NCBI RefSeq assembly: GCF_000720635.1
Contig: NZ_JOCF01000032.1
Coordinates: forward strand, 14,527-78,526
Direction: 5' to 3'
Length of the DNA stretch: 64,000 bases
Origin: Streptomyces sp. NRRL WC-3742
Lineage (GTDB): Bacteria > Actinomycetota > Actinomycetes > Streptomycetales > Streptomycetaceae
This document shows positions 9,232 to 24,300 of this stretch, piece after piece; positions within the stretch are counted from its first letter, which is position 1; each line of letters begins with the position of its first letter. The notes beneath the pieces are model-generated. The model was not told the origin of the DNA. It saw only the letters and a program-made list of their open reading frames with translations, and ran no database searches. The position numbers and the translations under genes are program-made.

Positions 9232-9756
9232 ATGAGTGTTCCTCTGACCCTGTTGGGGCTGCTTGAGCGGGAGCCGAGCCACGGCTACGACCTCAAGCGC
9301 GACTACGACGCCTTCTTCGGCCGGGGCAAGCCCCTCCCGTACGGCCAGGTGTACTCGACCCTCGGCCGGCTGGCCCGGGACGGCAAGGTGATGGCGGGCG
9401 AGGCGGAACCCGGCGACGGCCCGGACCGCAAGCGCTACGTGATCACCGAGACCGGCGCCACCGAGTTCGAGACCTGGCTCAAGGAGCCCGTCGCCCCCGA
9501 ACCCACCCTCCAGTCCACCCTGTTCACCAAGGTCGTCCTGGCCCTGATGCTCGGCCGCGACGCCCAGGAGTACCTGGACACCCAGCGCGCCGCCCACCTG
9601 CGCCGGATGCGCGAGCTCACCGAACTGCGCCGCAGCGGACCGCTGGTGGACGCCCTGCTCGCCGACCACGGCCTGTTCCACCTGGACGCCGACCTGCGTT
9701 GGATCGACCTGACCACCGCCCGACTCGACGCGCTCGCCGCGGAGGTGCGCCCGTGA
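9232..9756 (+). CDS. PadR-family transcriptional regulator
   Basis: The 174-residue protein starts at MSVPLTLLGLL. It has the PadR winged helix (EPSHGYDLKRDYDAFFG, LPYGQVYSTLGRLARDGKV, then KRYVITETGATEFETWL) and a C-terminal helical dimerisation arm. It shares a GTGA overlap with the ABC ATPase downstream. PadR regulators coupled to ABC exporters usually repress them until a toxic compound binds. A longer frame upstream (9118) is rejected because it crosses the operator-like dyad. Confidence 0.9.
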   Translation: MSVPLTLLGLLEREPSHGYDLKRDYDAFFGRGKPLPYGQVYSTLGRLARDGKVMAGEAEPGDGPDRKRYVITETGATEFETWLKEPVAPEPTLQSTLFTKVVLALMLGRDAQEYLDTQRAAHLRRMRELTELRRSGPLVDALLADHGLFHLDADLRWIDLTTARLDALAAEVRP

Positions 9757-10439
9757 CCACCGTGATCGAGGCCCGTGACCTCGCCCTGGCCTTCGGCGAG
9801 ACGCCCGCCCTGCGCGGGGCGAGCCTGTCCGTCGAGGCCGGCGAGGTGCTCGCCATCATGGGGCCCAGCGGCTCCGGCAAGTCCACCCTGCTGCACTGCC
9901 TGGCCGGCATCCTCGTCCCCGACGCGGGCGAGGTGCTCTTCAACGGGCAGCGCATCGACACCCTGCCCGAGGCCAAGCGCAGCGCCTTACGCCGTGACAG
10001 GTTCGGTTTCGTCTTCCAGTTCGGCCAGCTGGTACCGGAGTTGACGGCGGAGGAGAACGTCGCCCTGCCGCTGCTGCTGAACGGGGTGCGCCGCTCGGCC
10101 GCCCTCGCCGAGGCCCGGCCCTGGTTCGAGCGGCTCGGCCTGGACGGTATGGGCGGGCGCCGCTCCGGCGAGCTGTCCGGCGGGCAGGCGCAGCGCGTGG
10201 CGCTGGCCCGGGGCCTGGTGGCCCGTCCGCAGGTGCTGTTCGCCGACGAGCCGACCGGCGCGCTGGACTCGCTGACCGGCGAGCAGGTGATGGAGCTGAT
10301 GGTCGGCGCGGCCCGGGAACAGGGCACCACCGTCATCCTGGTCACCCACGAGGCCCGGGTCGCCGCGTACGCGGACCGCGAGGCCGTCGTGCGCGACGGC
10401 CAGGCCCGTACCCTGTCGGCCGGGTCGGTGGCCCCGTGA
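9753..10439 (+). CDS. ABC transporter ATP-binding protein
   Basis: The 228-residue ATPase has Walker A GPSGSGKST (about residues 38-46), the signature LSGGQAQRVALARGL, Walker B LFADEPTGALD and the switch VTHEA. The GTG start overlaps the padR stop, and its own stop overlaps the permease start. This makes a three-gene PadR-ATPase-permease operon. The family is the MacB/LolD exporter type. Confidence 0.93.
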   Translation: MTTVIEARDLALAFGETPALRGASLSVEAGEVLAIMGPSGSGKSTLLHCLAGILVPDAGEVLFNGQRIDTLPEAKRSALRRDRFGFVFQFGQLVPELTAEENVALPLLLNGVRRSAALAEARPWFERLGLDGMGGRRSGELSGGQAQRVALARGLVARPQVLFADEPTGALDSLTGEQVMELMVGAAREQGTTVILVTHEARVAAYADREAVVRDGQARTLSAGSVAP

Positions 10440-12694
10440 TCGCCTTCGCCCTGCGGCTGGCCGTCAGCGGCGGCCGGGAGGCCCTGGCCCGGTTGGCCAC
10501 CATCATGGCGGCGGTGGCGATCGGGGTCGGGCTGCTGCTCTCCACCTTCGCCAGCGTCAACGCGATCGGTGAGACGAACGACCGCCAGCACTGGATGAAC
10601 ACGGGCGCTCAGAGCCCGGCGGCGACCTCCGCGGCGAACAAGCTGTGGTGGGAAGCCCGGATGGACTACTACGACGGCAAGAACCTCTTCCAGGTCGAGG
10701 TGGCGGCCGACGGGGCCGCCGCGCCGGTGCCGCCCGGTCTGGACAGGCTGCCGGCCCCGGGGGAGTACTACGCCTCGCCCGCGCTGCAGAAGCTCATGGG
10801 TTCCGTCCCGGCCGCCGAACTGGCCGACCGCTTCCCGGGCCACCTGGCGGGGACCGTCGGGAACGCGGCCCTGCCCTCCCCGGACAGTCGCACGATCGTC
10901 GTCGGCCGTACCGTGGACGAGGTGAAGGCGCTGCCCGAGGCCGTGGCCGTGACCAGCATCGCGACCACCACGCTGGAGGAGTGCGAGCACGGTTGCTTCG
11001 GCGAGGGCGTCAAGGGCGACGCCATGGTGCTGATCCTCACCGTGGTGGCCGGGGCGCTGTTCTTCCCGGTGCTGATCTTCATCGGCACCGCCACCCGGCT
11101 CTCCGCCGCCGCCCGGGAGCAGCGCTTCGCCGCGATGCGGCTGGTCGGGGCGACCCCGGCGCAGATCTCGGTGGTCGCCGCGGTGGAGTCCACGGTCGCG
11201 GCGGCGGTCGGGACGGTGGCCGGCTTCCTGCTCTACTTCGCGCTGCGGCCGCTGGTCGCGGACGTGCCGTTCACCGGGCAGCGGTTCTTCCTCGACGACC
11301 TCGGTGTGAGTTCGCTGCAGGCGGTCGCGGTCGCGCTGGGCGTGCCGCTGGCGACGGCGGTGTCCGCCCGGCTGGCGCTGCGCCGGGTGGTGATCTCCCC
11401 GCTCGGGGTGTCGCGCCGGGTGACGCCCAAGCCGCCGCGTGCCTGGAGGCTGATCCCGCTGGCGGCGGGTCTCGGCGAACTGGGCTGGTTCGTCGTCCAC
11501 CACCCGAGCACGACGAACGCCCAGTCGCTGGCCTACCTGAGCGGGTTCGTGCTGGTGATGCTCGGCCTGGTGAGCGCGGGGCCGTGGCTGACGATGGCCA
11601 CCGCCCAGCTCGTGGCCCGGCGGACGAGCCGCCCGGGCTCGCTGATCGCGATGCGGCGGCTGGCGGACGACCCGAAGGCGGGCTTCCGTTCGGTGGCGGG
11701 CCTGGTGCTGGCGCTGTTCGTCACCTCGGCGACGGTCGGGATCATCGGCACGATCAACAGCGAGCGGGGCGCGTCCCTGAGCGGCGACCAGATGGTGCGC
11801 AAGTCGATCGTGGACGCCTCGAGGAGCGGCTGGGGCAACGGCATCGAGGCCGGGAGCAGCGAGGGCACCATCGCCTCGGTCTCCGCCGACGTGGTGGCGC
11901 AGGCGCGGGCCGTCCCCGGCTTCGAAGGGCTGGCGATCGTCCACGAGAACCCCGCGGGCCTCGGCGCGGTGATGCGCGGTCGGCACAGGCTCTTCCCGGC
12001 CCTGGTGCGCTGCTCGGACCTGGCGCAGGTCCCGGTGGTCGGGCAGTGTGCGCCCGGCGCCGCCGTCGCGGCCGTCGACCGGTACCAGTTCGTGGACCTC
12101 CAGAGCGGCGCGGGGAAGGTGTGGCCGGCCGTGCCGATCTCGGCGGAGGAGGTCGACAAGCTGCCGGTGCGGGCGCTCTATGCGACGACCGACGGCTCCA
12201 CCTCGGCACTGGAGCGGCTGCGGTCCCTGTTCGCCCGCAACTACCCCTCGCACGAGCCCCGGTTGGCCGACGACTGGGCCTCCGCCGGGCAGCAACGGCT
12301 CCAGGGCTGGCGCCAGTTGGCGAACGTCGTCCTGCTGACCACTCTGCCGATCGCCGGGTGCAGTCTCGCGGTGAGCGTGGTCGCCGGGCTCTCCGACCGC
12401 CGACGCCCGTTCGCGATGCTGCGGCTGACCGGTGCGCCGCTGCAACTGCTGCGCAAGGTCGTCGGACTGGAGAGCGCGGTGCCGCTGCTGGTGGTGTCGG
12501 CGATCTCGATCGGGGCGGGCTTCGCCTCGGCGGCGATGTTCCTCAAGTCGCAGATGAAGTACGACCTGGCCTCGCCGGGCGCGGTGTACTACGGGCTGAC
12601 GGCCTTCGGGATCGCCGCCTCGCTGGGGATCATCGCCTCCACCCTGCCGCTGCTGCGGCGGATCACGGGGCCGGAGGCGGCCCGCAACGGCTGA
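10436..12694 (+). CDS. FtsX-like ABC transporter permease
   Basis: The 752-residue membrane protein starts at the GTG within the GTGA junction. It has one N-terminal helix, an outer domain (about 45-195) with a CEHGC cysteine pair, and helices around 196-440 including EQRFAAMRLVGATPAQI. A second outer domain (about 450-620) contains two more cysteines, and a terminal block of helices carries RPFAMLRLTGAP. The repeated 'AMRL-G-A' cytoplasmic motif is the FtsX coupling segment. The substrate is unknown. A bidirectional terminator follows. Confidence 0.88.
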   Translation: MIAFALRLAVSGGREALARLATIMAAVAIGVGLLLSTFASVNAIGETNDRQHWMNTGAQSPAATSAANKLWWEARMDYYDGKNLFQVEVAADGAAAPVPPGLDRLPAPGEYYASPALQKLMGSVPAAELADRFPGHLAGTVGNAALPSPDSRTIVVGRTVDEVKALPEAVAVTSIATTTLEECEHGCFGEGVKGDAMVLILTVVAGALFFPVLIFIGTATRLSAAAREQRFAAMRLVGATPAQISVVAAVESTVAAAVGTVAGFLLYFALRPLVADVPFTGQRFFLDDLGVSSLQAVAVALGVPLATAVSARLALRRVVISPLGVSRRVTPKPPRAWRLIPLAAGLGELGWFVVHHPSTTNAQSLAYLSGFVLVMLGLVSAGPWLTMATAQLVARRTSRPGSLIAMRRLADDPKAGFRSVAGLVLALFVTSATVGIIGTINSERGASLSGDQMVRKSIVDASRSGWGNGIEAGSSEGTIASVSADVVAQARAVPGFEGLAIVHENPAGLGAVMRGRHRLFPALVRCSDLAQVPVVGQCAPGAAVAAVDRYQFVDLQSGAGKVWPAVPISAEEVDKLPVRALYATTDGSTSALERLRSLFARNYPSHEPRLADDWASAGQQRLQGWRQLANVVLLTTLPIAGCSLAVSVVAGLSDRRRPFAMLRLTGAPLQLLRKVVGLESAVPLLVVSAISIGAGFASAAMFLKSQMKYDLASPGAVYYGLTAFGIAASLGIIASTLPLLRRITGPEAARNG

Positions 12695-12711
12695 CCGCCC
12701 GTCGGTCCGGA

Positions 12712-12748
12712 TACCCCGTCACCCGCCTGTTCAGCGCGTGACGGGGTA
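12712..12748. terminator. Bidirectional terminator between convergent genes
   Basis: TACCCCGTCAC (12712-12722) pairs perfectly with GTGACGGGGTA (12738-12748). The right arm lies inside the last codons of the NUDIX gene, so the stem serves both convergent transcripts. Confidence 0.7.
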
Positions 12749-13183
12749 GCCGTGCGTGTCGGCCTTCAGCTCCGGGCGCAGCTGCGCCAGCCAGCTGCCG
12801 AGTACCAGCGCGGACGGGTAGAACATCGGCTGCGGCAGCGCGTCCACCGGCAGGCGCTCCCAGCCGGCGCAGGCGTGCGGCTCGGTGACGTACGCCTGCG
12901 CCAGGCTCTCCGGGGCGAGCACGGCGGCGGTGAGCCGGGGCCGGCCGAGGTCGTGGTCGAGGTGCAGGGCCAGTACCCGCATCGCCCCGGCGGGCAGCAC
13001 GATGCCCGTCTCCTCGGCGAGTTCGCGCGCCGCCGTCTGCTCGAAGGACTCGCCCGGGTCGACCTTGCCGCCGGGCAGGCTCCAGGTGGGCGGCTCGCCG
13101 GCGGTGGTGCGGCGGCCGATCAGCACCCGGCCGTCCCCGGTGGGGACGATGACCCCGGCGCCGAGCATCGGTGCGGTCGTCAA
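12731..13183 (-). CDS. NUDIX hydrolase
   Basis: The 150-residue protein has a complete Nudix box (GGKVDPGESFEQTAARELAEETGI, split here as GGKVDPGE and RELAEETG) at about residues 38-61, with all metal-binding glutamates. The fold family cleaves nucleoside diphosphates linked to another group; the substrate cannot be read from sequence, though the small size resembles MutT-like sanitising enzymes. It follows the SDR gene by 25 bp on the same strand and is probably co-transcribed. Confidence 0.88.
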   Translation of the reverse strand: MTTAPMLGAGVIVPTGDGRVLIGRRTTAGEPPTWSLPGGKVDPGESFEQTAARELAEETGIVLPAGAMRVLALHLDHDLGRPRLTAAVLAPESLAQAYVTEPHACAGWERLPVDALPQPMFYPSALVLGSWLAQLRPELKADTHGYPVTR

Positions 13184-13199
13184 CTCGCTTGCTCCTTAG

Positions 13200-17815
<4,616 letters not shown>

Positions 17816-17922
17816 GCGCCACCCTCCGATGTCGATCGTGCACTGATCGCATCATCGTGACAGCGCGCACCGGCGCTCGAGCTGTACGGCACCACCGCCG
17901 TCGAGGTGACGCCCCGGGGCGG

Positions 17923-18312
17923 TCAGCCCAGCTCGTACTCCAGGACGAAGGTGTGGGCGCCGGACTCGTCGACGGTCAGGTGGAACTCCCCGGTGATCCC
18001 GGCCAGCTCGCCCGCCCCCGTGCCCGGCGCCACGCGTATCGTCGTGCCGGACGTGTCCCACGCGGCGTGCTGGAGCACGAACGAGCCCTTGCGCCCGTCC
18101 AGTTCACCCGTCACGTGCTCCACCGCCACGTACGAGGCCGGCTCGCCGCCCGGCCCGCCGACCGACAGCATCCGCACCTCGCTGGTGCCGCTGAGCGCAC
18201 CCGTGAACACCTTGGCGATCCTGATCCGCCCGAAGGAGGCGCTCTCGCGCTCCTCCACCTCCACCTGCTCGAACGTGGTCAGCTCGAACGACCCCGCAGC
18301 CCTGAACCCCAT
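17923..18312 (-). CDS. DUF3224 domain protein
   Basis: The 129-residue protein is predicted to be all-beta. Segments such as FTGALSGTSEVRMLS, YVAVEHVTGELDGRKGSFVLQH and GITGEFHLTVDESGAHTFVLEYEL match the barrel-like DUF3224 family, distantly related to allene oxide cyclase folds. No catalytic residues are evident. It lies leftward, 107 bp from the DUF5995 gene. Confidence 0.85.
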   Translation of the reverse strand: MGFRAAGSFELTTFEQVEVEERESASFGRIRIAKVFTGALSGTSEVRMLSVGGPGGEPASYVAVEHVTGELDGRKGSFVLQHAAWDTSGTTIRVAPGTGAGELAGITGEFHLTVDESGAHTFVLEYELG

Positions 18313-18422
18313 GGCACCGTCCCCTCGTCAGCCGTGTACGACCGTTCCTCGATCGTGCTCGGGACGCTAGCAGCCACCACTGACAATCGCCCCTGCCCGG
18401 GAGCACTAGGCTGGGCCGGGAG

Positions 18423-19376
18423 ATGAGACGCAAGAACCGACGCCCGGCCTCCCCCCTCCCGCAGCGCAACGGCGTGGACCCGGTGCACCTGCGGCTTCCC
18501 CTGGAGGGCCCCTGGCCCACCGTGCGGGCGTACCTCGTCGAGAGGCTGCCCACCGTCGGCGCCGAGCGGGTCGACGAGGCGCTGCGCGGGCGGGAGATCG
18601 TCGGCGAGGAGGGCCCGGTCGCGCCGGAGGAACCGTTTCGCCCTGGTGCACACCTGTGGTTCTACCGCGACCACCCCGAGGAGGTGCACGTCCCGTTCGA
18701 GCTGGTCGTGCTCCACCGGGACGAGCACCTCGTCGTCGTCGACAAGCCGCACTTCCTGGCCACCACCCCGCGCGGCCGGCACGTGATCGAGACGGCGCTG
18801 TCCCGGCTGCGCCACGGCCTCGAGCTGCCCGCGCTCAGCCCCGCGCACCGCCTGGACCGGCTCACCGCGGGCCTGGCCATGTTCGTGGTGCGCCCGGAGG
18901 ACCGTGGCGCCTACCAGACGCTCTTCCGCGACCGCCTGGTCCGCAAGGAGTACCGCGCGGTCGCCGCCTACGACCCGGCGCTGGAGCTGCCGCGCACCGT
19001 CCGCAGCCACATCGTCAAGGAGCGCGGGGTGATCGCCGCCCGGGAGCTCGACGCGCCGCCGAACAGCGAGAGCCGGGTCGACCTGCTGACCCACCGAGAC
19101 GGCCTCGGCCACTACCGCCTGCGCCCCCTCAGCGGCCGCACCCACCAGCTGCGCCTGCACATGTCGGGCCTGGGCCTGCCGATCCTCGGGGACCCGGTCT
19201 ACCCCGTGGTGCTGCCCGAACCGGCCCCGGACGACTTCCGCCGCCCGCTGCAACTGCTCGCCTCCTCCGTCGAGTTCACCGACCCCCTGACCGGCCGCGA
19301 GCGGTACTTCGAGACCCGCCGCACCCTCCGGGCGTGGACGGACCCGGACGGCTGGGCAGGCGAAGGCGGGTCCTAG
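18423..19376 (+). CDS. RluA-family pseudouridine synthase
   Basis: The 317-residue protein has the RluA core. The catalytic Asp is in HRLDRLTAGL (about residue 144), with VDKPHFLATTP upstream and GRTHQLRLHMSGLGLPILGDPVY downstream (GRTHQLRLHM is the diagnostic piece). The N-terminal 90 residues resemble an S4-like region (VDEALRGREIV). It would isomerise uridine in rRNA or tRNA in the cytoplasm; the target base is not predictable. The arrangement HRLDR..GL fits the actinomycete branch. Confidence 0.9.
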   Translation: MRRKNRRPASPLPQRNGVDPVHLRLPLEGPWPTVRAYLVERLPTVGAERVDEALRGREIVGEEGPVAPEEPFRPGAHLWFYRDHPEEVHVPFELVVLHRDEHLVVVDKPHFLATTPRGRHVIETALSRLRHGLELPALSPAHRLDRLTAGLAMFVVRPEDRGAYQTLFRDRLVRKEYRAVAAYDPALELPRTVRSHIVKERGVIAARELDAPPNSESRVDLLTHRDGLGHYRLRPLSGRTHQLRLHMSGLGLPILGDPVYPVVLPEPAPDDFRRPLQLLASSVEFTDPLTGRERYFETRRTLRAWTDPDGWAGEGGS

Positions 19377-19466
19377 GACGGCCTGCCGATCTAGGACGAA
19401 CGGACCAAGCCCCGCTGGGTCCGCCGCCCGATCCACCCCCCGGCCGGGCGGGGCGAAAGTGGGGGC

Positions 19467-20228
19467 ATGAAGCGATCTGCACCGCACAACACCGCTCCCG
19501 TCGCCCTGGTCACGGGCGCCTCCCGGGGCCTCGGCCGGGCCCTCGCGCAGGCGCTCGCCGAGGACGGCTGGCAGCTGGTGATCACCGCCCGTGGCGCGGC
19601 CGAACTCGCCGTGGCCGAGGCCGAACTGGCGGCCGTCACCACCGTCGTGGCCCTGCCCGGGTCGATCGTCGACGACGACCACCGGGCCCGGCTGGCCGAG
19701 GCCGCCGAGCGGCTCGGCGGCGCCGCGCTGCTGGTGAACAACGCCGGCACGCTCAACGGCGCCCCCGCGCCCGGCGCCGAGCCGCTGCCCCGGCTGGCCG
19801 CGTACCCGTTGCCGGACCTGCTGGAGACCTTCGAGGTCAACGCGCTCGCCCCGATCGCCCTCACCCAGCTCGTCCTTCCCCAACTGCGCGCCCACCGGGG
19901 CGCCGTGCTCAACATCAGCTCGGACGCGGCCGTGGAGGCGTACGTCGGCTGGGGCGGCTACGGCGCCAGCAAGGCGGCGCTGGACCAGGCGAGCGCCGTA
20001 CTCGCCCGCGAGGAGGGGGAGTTGCGGGTCTGGGCGGTCGACCCGGGCAGCATGCGCACCCGGATGCTCCAGGAGGCGAGCCCCGGGGAGGACATCTCCG
20101 GCGAGGCCCTGCCGGAGCAGGTGGCCCCCGTCCTGCTCGCCCTGGTGCGCGAGCGCAGCGCCTCCGGCCGCTACCGCGCCGAGGACCTCGCCGCCGTCGC
20201 ATCCGTCCCGTCCGGGGGCGGCAGGTGA
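19467..20228 (+). CDS. Classical short-chain dehydrogenase/reductase
   Basis: The 253-residue protein has the cofactor motif TGASRGLG (about residues 17-24), NNAG, catalytic Ser (NISSD) and YGASK at the active site. Its stop overlaps the GTG start of the QueA-like gene, so the two are coupled and may share a pathway. The substrate cannot be predicted. Confidence 0.9.
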   Translation: MKRSAPHNTAPVALVTGASRGLGRALAQALAEDGWQLVITARGAAELAVAEAELAAVTTVVALPGSIVDDDHRARLAEAAERLGGAALLVNNAGTLNGAPAPGAEPLPRLAAYPLPDLLETFEVNALAPIALTQLVLPQLRAHRGAVLNISSDAAVEAYVGWGGYGASKAALDQASAVLAREEGELRVWAVDPGSMRTRMLQEASPGEDISGEALPEQVAPVLLALVRERSASGRYRAEDLAAVASVPSGGGR

Positions 20229-21361
20229 CGACGGCCGAGGCGGACCTCGGCCTCGGGCCCGAGTTCACCGTCCCGCCCGAACTCTCCGCCCGCGCACCGG
20301 CGGAGGCCCGAGGCGGGGCCCGCGACGGCGTGCGGATGCTCGTCGGCCGCCGCGACGTCGGCCGCCGCGACGTCGGCAGACGCGCTGCCGCTCCGCGTGA
20401 CGCCGCCCCGGAAGCCGAAGCCCGCACCGAGCACCGCCGCTTCTCCGACCTGCCCGAGGTGCTCCGCCCGGGCGACCTCCTGGTGGTCAACAACTCGGCC
20501 ACCCTCCCCGCCGCGCTGCCCGGCCGCCTGCCGGACGGAACGCCGGTCGCGCTGCACCTGTCCTCCGCGCAGCCGGACGGACTCGGCACCCACCTGGTGG
20601 AGCTCCGCCGGGTGGAGCCGGGCCGGGCCGCCGCCTACTACCCGCCCGAGGAGACCCCGGCCCGCCCGGGCCTGCGGATCTCCCTACCGGCCGGAGGCGC
20701 CGCCGAGCTGACGGCCTCCTTCACCGCCCGCCTCTGGCACGCGGAACTCGCCCTGCCGGCACCCCTGTTGCCCTATCTCGCGCAGCACGGCCGGGCGATC
20801 CGCTACGGCTACGTGGACCGCGAGTGGCCGATCGAGGCGTACCAGACGGCCTTCGCGACCGTCCCCGGCAGCAGCGAAATGCCCAGCGCCGCCCGCCCGT
20901 TCACCGCCGACACGGTGGCCCGACTGGCCGGCCGGGGCGTGCTCCTCGCCCCGGTCACCCTGCACACCGGCGTCGCCTCGCCGGAGGCGCACGAGGCCCC
21001 GTACGCCGAGCGCTTCCACGTCCCGGCGGCCACCGCCCGCCTGGTCGGCCACGTCCGCTCCGGCGGCGGCCGGGTGATCGCGGTCGGCACCACGGTGGTC
21101 CGCGCCCTGGAGTCGGCCGCCGCGCCGGACGGGACGGTCCAGGAGGCGGACGGCTGGACGGAGTTGGTGATCACCCCGGAGCGCGGCGTCCGCGCCGTGG
21201 ACGGTCTGCTCACCGGCTGGCACGAGCCGCGCGCCTCGCACCTGCTGATGCTCGCCGCCGTCGCCGGGCGCCCGCTGCTCGCCGACTGCTACCGCGAGGC
21301 CGTGCAACACCGGTACCTGTGGCACGAGTTCGGGGACGTGAACCTGCTGCTGCCGAACTGA
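20225..21361 (+). CDS. QueA-like S-adenosylmethionine:tRNA ribosyltransferase-isomerase family protein
   Basis: The 378-residue protein aligns with QueA through LRPGDLLVVNNSATLPAAL, the AELALPAPLLPYL region, RPFTADTV and the C-terminal EFGDVNLLLPN. QueA uses SAM to place the epoxycyclopentane ring on preQ1-tRNA in queuosine synthesis. No other queuosine gene is nearby and the gene is coupled to an SDR, so this is better treated as a QueA-like protein of unproven role. Residues about 40-56 hold a small tandem VGRRD repeat. A weak hairpin in the 17-bp gap may separate it from the convergent SpoIIE gene. Confidence 0.8.
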   Translation: MTTAEADLGLGPEFTVPPELSARAPAEARGGARDGVRMLVGRRDVGRRDVGRRAAAPRDAAPEAEARTEHRRFSDLPEVLRPGDLLVVNNSATLPAALPGRLPDGTPVALHLSSAQPDGLGTHLVELRRVEPGRAAAYYPPEETPARPGLRISLPAGGAAELTASFTARLWHAELALPAPLLPYLAQHGRAIRYGYVDREWPIEAYQTAFATVPGSSEMPSAARPFTADTVARLAGRGVLLAPVTLHTGVASPEAHEAPYAERFHVPAATARLVGHVRSGGGRVIAVGTTVVRALESAAAPDGTVQEADGWTELVITPERGVRAVDGLLTGWHEPRASHLLMLAAVAGRPLLADCYREAVQHRYLWHEFGDVNLLLPN

Positions 21362-21378
21362 CGGCTCCGGAGACGGAG

Positions 21379-24300
21379 TCAGGCGGCCGTCGAGCCCGGG
21401 GGCAGTTCCAGCTCGAACCAGACCACCTTGCCGTTCCGGGTGCGCCGGCTGCCCCAGCGGTGGGCGAGTTCGTTGACCAGGTGGATGCCGCGCCCGCCCT
21501 CGTCCTCGGTGTGGGCGCGGCGCATCCGGGGCACCTCACTCTCCCGGTCCGCGACCTCGACGGTGAGCGTGCGGTTGCAGAACAGCCGTAGCTGGGTGGG
21601 CGATCCGGCGTGCACCAGGGCGTTGGTGATCAGCTCGCTGGTCAGCAGCTCGGCCCAGTCGGCGAGGGCGCCGAGGCCCCAGGACTCCAGCGTCTCGCGG
21701 GCGAAGCGGCGCGAGTGGGCGACCATCTCGCGGTCCCCGGTGAGCGGCAGGGAGGCGATCCGGTCGGCGCCCGCCGGGCGGACCTGGGCCATGAGGACGG
21801 CGATGTCGTCCTCACTGGTGGGGCCGGTGAGCCGGGTCAGCACGGCGTCGCAGGTCTGCTCCAGCGTGCGGCGGCGGTCGGCGACGGTGCGGCAGAGCAG
21901 TTGCAGGCCCTCGTCCAGGTCGTGGCCCCGGCGCTCGACCAGCCCGTCGGTGTACAGAGTGAGGATCGCCTCCTCGGGGAGGGTGAACTCGGCGCTGTCG
22001 AACGGGACTCCGCCCACCCCGAGCGGCGCCCCGGGCGGCAGCTCGACCAGGTCCGCCCGGCCCTCGGTGTCGGCGACCACCGGCGGCAGGTGGCCCGCGC
22101 AGGCGGCGGTGCAACTGCGGTCCGCCGGGTCGTACACCACGCAGACGCAGGTGGCGAACTGCCCTTCGCCGAGCGCCGTGGTGGCCTCGTCCAGCCGGTA
22201 CATGACCCGCGCCGGGTCCAGGTCGAGGGTGATCAACGTACGGGCGACGGTGCGCAGTTGGCCCATCGTCGCGGCGGCCCGGATGCCGTGGCCCATCACG
22301 TCGCCGACGATCAGCGCGACCCTCCCGGCGGCCAGCGGCACCACGTCGAACCAGTCGCCGCCGACCTCGCTGACCACGCTGCTCGGCAGGTACCGGTAGG
22401 CGATCTCCAGCCCGAGCGTGCGGTGGATCTCCTGCGGCAGCAGGCTGCGCTGCAGCATCAGGGCGGTGTCGCGCTCGCGGCGGTACAGCCGGGCGTTGTC
22501 GATGGCCAGCGCCGTCCGGGAGACCAGTTCCTCGGCCAGCGAGCGGTCCTCCGGGCCGAACGGCACCGGGTTGCGGGTGCGGATGAACTCCGCGCCGCCG
22601 AGCACCACTCCGCGCGCCACCAGCGGCACCATCAGGTACGAGTGCACCCCGGCGGACAGGCCCGGCTCCACCCGGTCGGGGGAGGCGGCGATCCGGCGCA
22701 TGTCGGCCTCCGTCACCTCGGAGATCAGGATCGAGCGGCGGGTGCGCAGGCTCTCGGCGTACACCTGCGCGGACTGGGAGGACTCGCCGACCTGGTCGGC
22801 GGTCACGGTCAGGGCGCCGTCACCGCCGGTCACGTCGCCGACTGCCACCGCCCGCATCAGCACCGCTCCGTCGGCCGGGACGGGCCCGGGCTCCTCACCG
22901 CCGAGCACCGTGTCGCGCAGGTCCACCGTCACGAAGTCCGCGAAGCGCGGCAGCACCACCTCGACCAACTCCCGGGCGGTGCGGTGCAGATCGAGCGTGG
23001 TGCCGATGCGGGCCGTCGCCTCGTTCAGCAGCGACAGGCGCTGCTGCGCGGCCCGGGCCTCGTCCAGCGCCCGCTGCCGCGCGTCCGAGGCGTCCCGCTC
23101 GCGGGTGTACAGCAGCGCGTTGTCGATCGACACGGCCGCCCGTACCGCCAACTCCCCGGCCAGCGCCAGGTCCTCGTCCACGTACGGGCGGTCGACGAGG
23201 GTGCGGTAGAACCCGGCGACACCGATCGGCGTCCCGCGCGCGATCAGCGGGACGACCATGAAGGAGCGCACGTTCTGCTCGCGGATGGCCGCCGTGCGCA
23301 CCGGATCGTCGGCGAACCAGGCCAGCCCCTGCTCGTCCATCCTCGGCACCAGCACCGGCTCCCGATGCTCCAGGCACCACGCGTACGGCGAGCCGGGCGG
23401 GAACCGGTGCACCCCGCCGAGCCGGGCGATCGGCGACAGGGTGGAGCCGGGCACCGAGTGGAAGGCCATCCGCCGCAGCAGCGCGGACCCGTCCGTCGTG
23501 GCGGCCGCCTCGCGCTCGCCGTGCACCAGCCCGTCCAGGATCTCCACCACCACCGTGTCCGCCAGCCGGGGCGTCGCCACCTCGGCCAACTCCTGGGCGG
23601 TGCGGTCGATTTCGAGGGTGGTGCCGATCCTGGTCGAGGCGACGTTGACCAGCGCCAGCCGCTCCTGCGCCGCCTTCGCCTCGCGCAGCGCCTGCTGCCG
23701 CGCCAGCACGGTCTGGTGCTGGCGCAGGTACAGCCGGGCGTTGTCGAGGGCGACGGCGGCGCGCGAGGCCAGCTCCTCGCCGAGGGTGATGTCGGCCTCG
23801 GCGAAGGACTCGCGCGCACCGCGCCGCGAGTACACCACCATGCCGAGGGTGGTGCCGCGCGCGACCAGCGGGGTGATCCGCACCGAGCGGGGCCGGTCGC
23901 CGAGGAAGGCGCGCCTGCGGCTCTCGGTGACGCCGTCGCTCAGCAGCGGCGGCACCACCACCGTCCGCCCGGTGGCCAGCGCCCTGGCGTACGGGGAGTC
24001 CGGCGGCAGCTCGTACAGCGCGTCCACCGGCAGCGCCTCGGCCGGGTACAGCGGATCGTCGGTGGCCAGCGCCAGGCGGCGCACCAGCATCGGGGCCTGC
24101 GGGTCCGGGGGCTCCACGCTGCGGCCGGCGACCAGCGCCTCCAGGGCGAACACCCCGCTCACGTCCGCGACCTGGGGCACCATCGCGTCCGCCAGCTCGC
24201 GGGCGGTCTGGTGCAGGTCGAGGGTGGTGCCGATCGAGGCCGTGGCGTCCACCAGCAGCGTCAGGCGCTCCTGCGCCCGGGCGGCGCGGGCGTCGGCGCG

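Noticed and set aside
21359..21381. Terminator between the QueA-like and SpoIIE genes
   Set aside because: Only a 5-bp stem with a bulged extension; too weak to list as a separate terminator.
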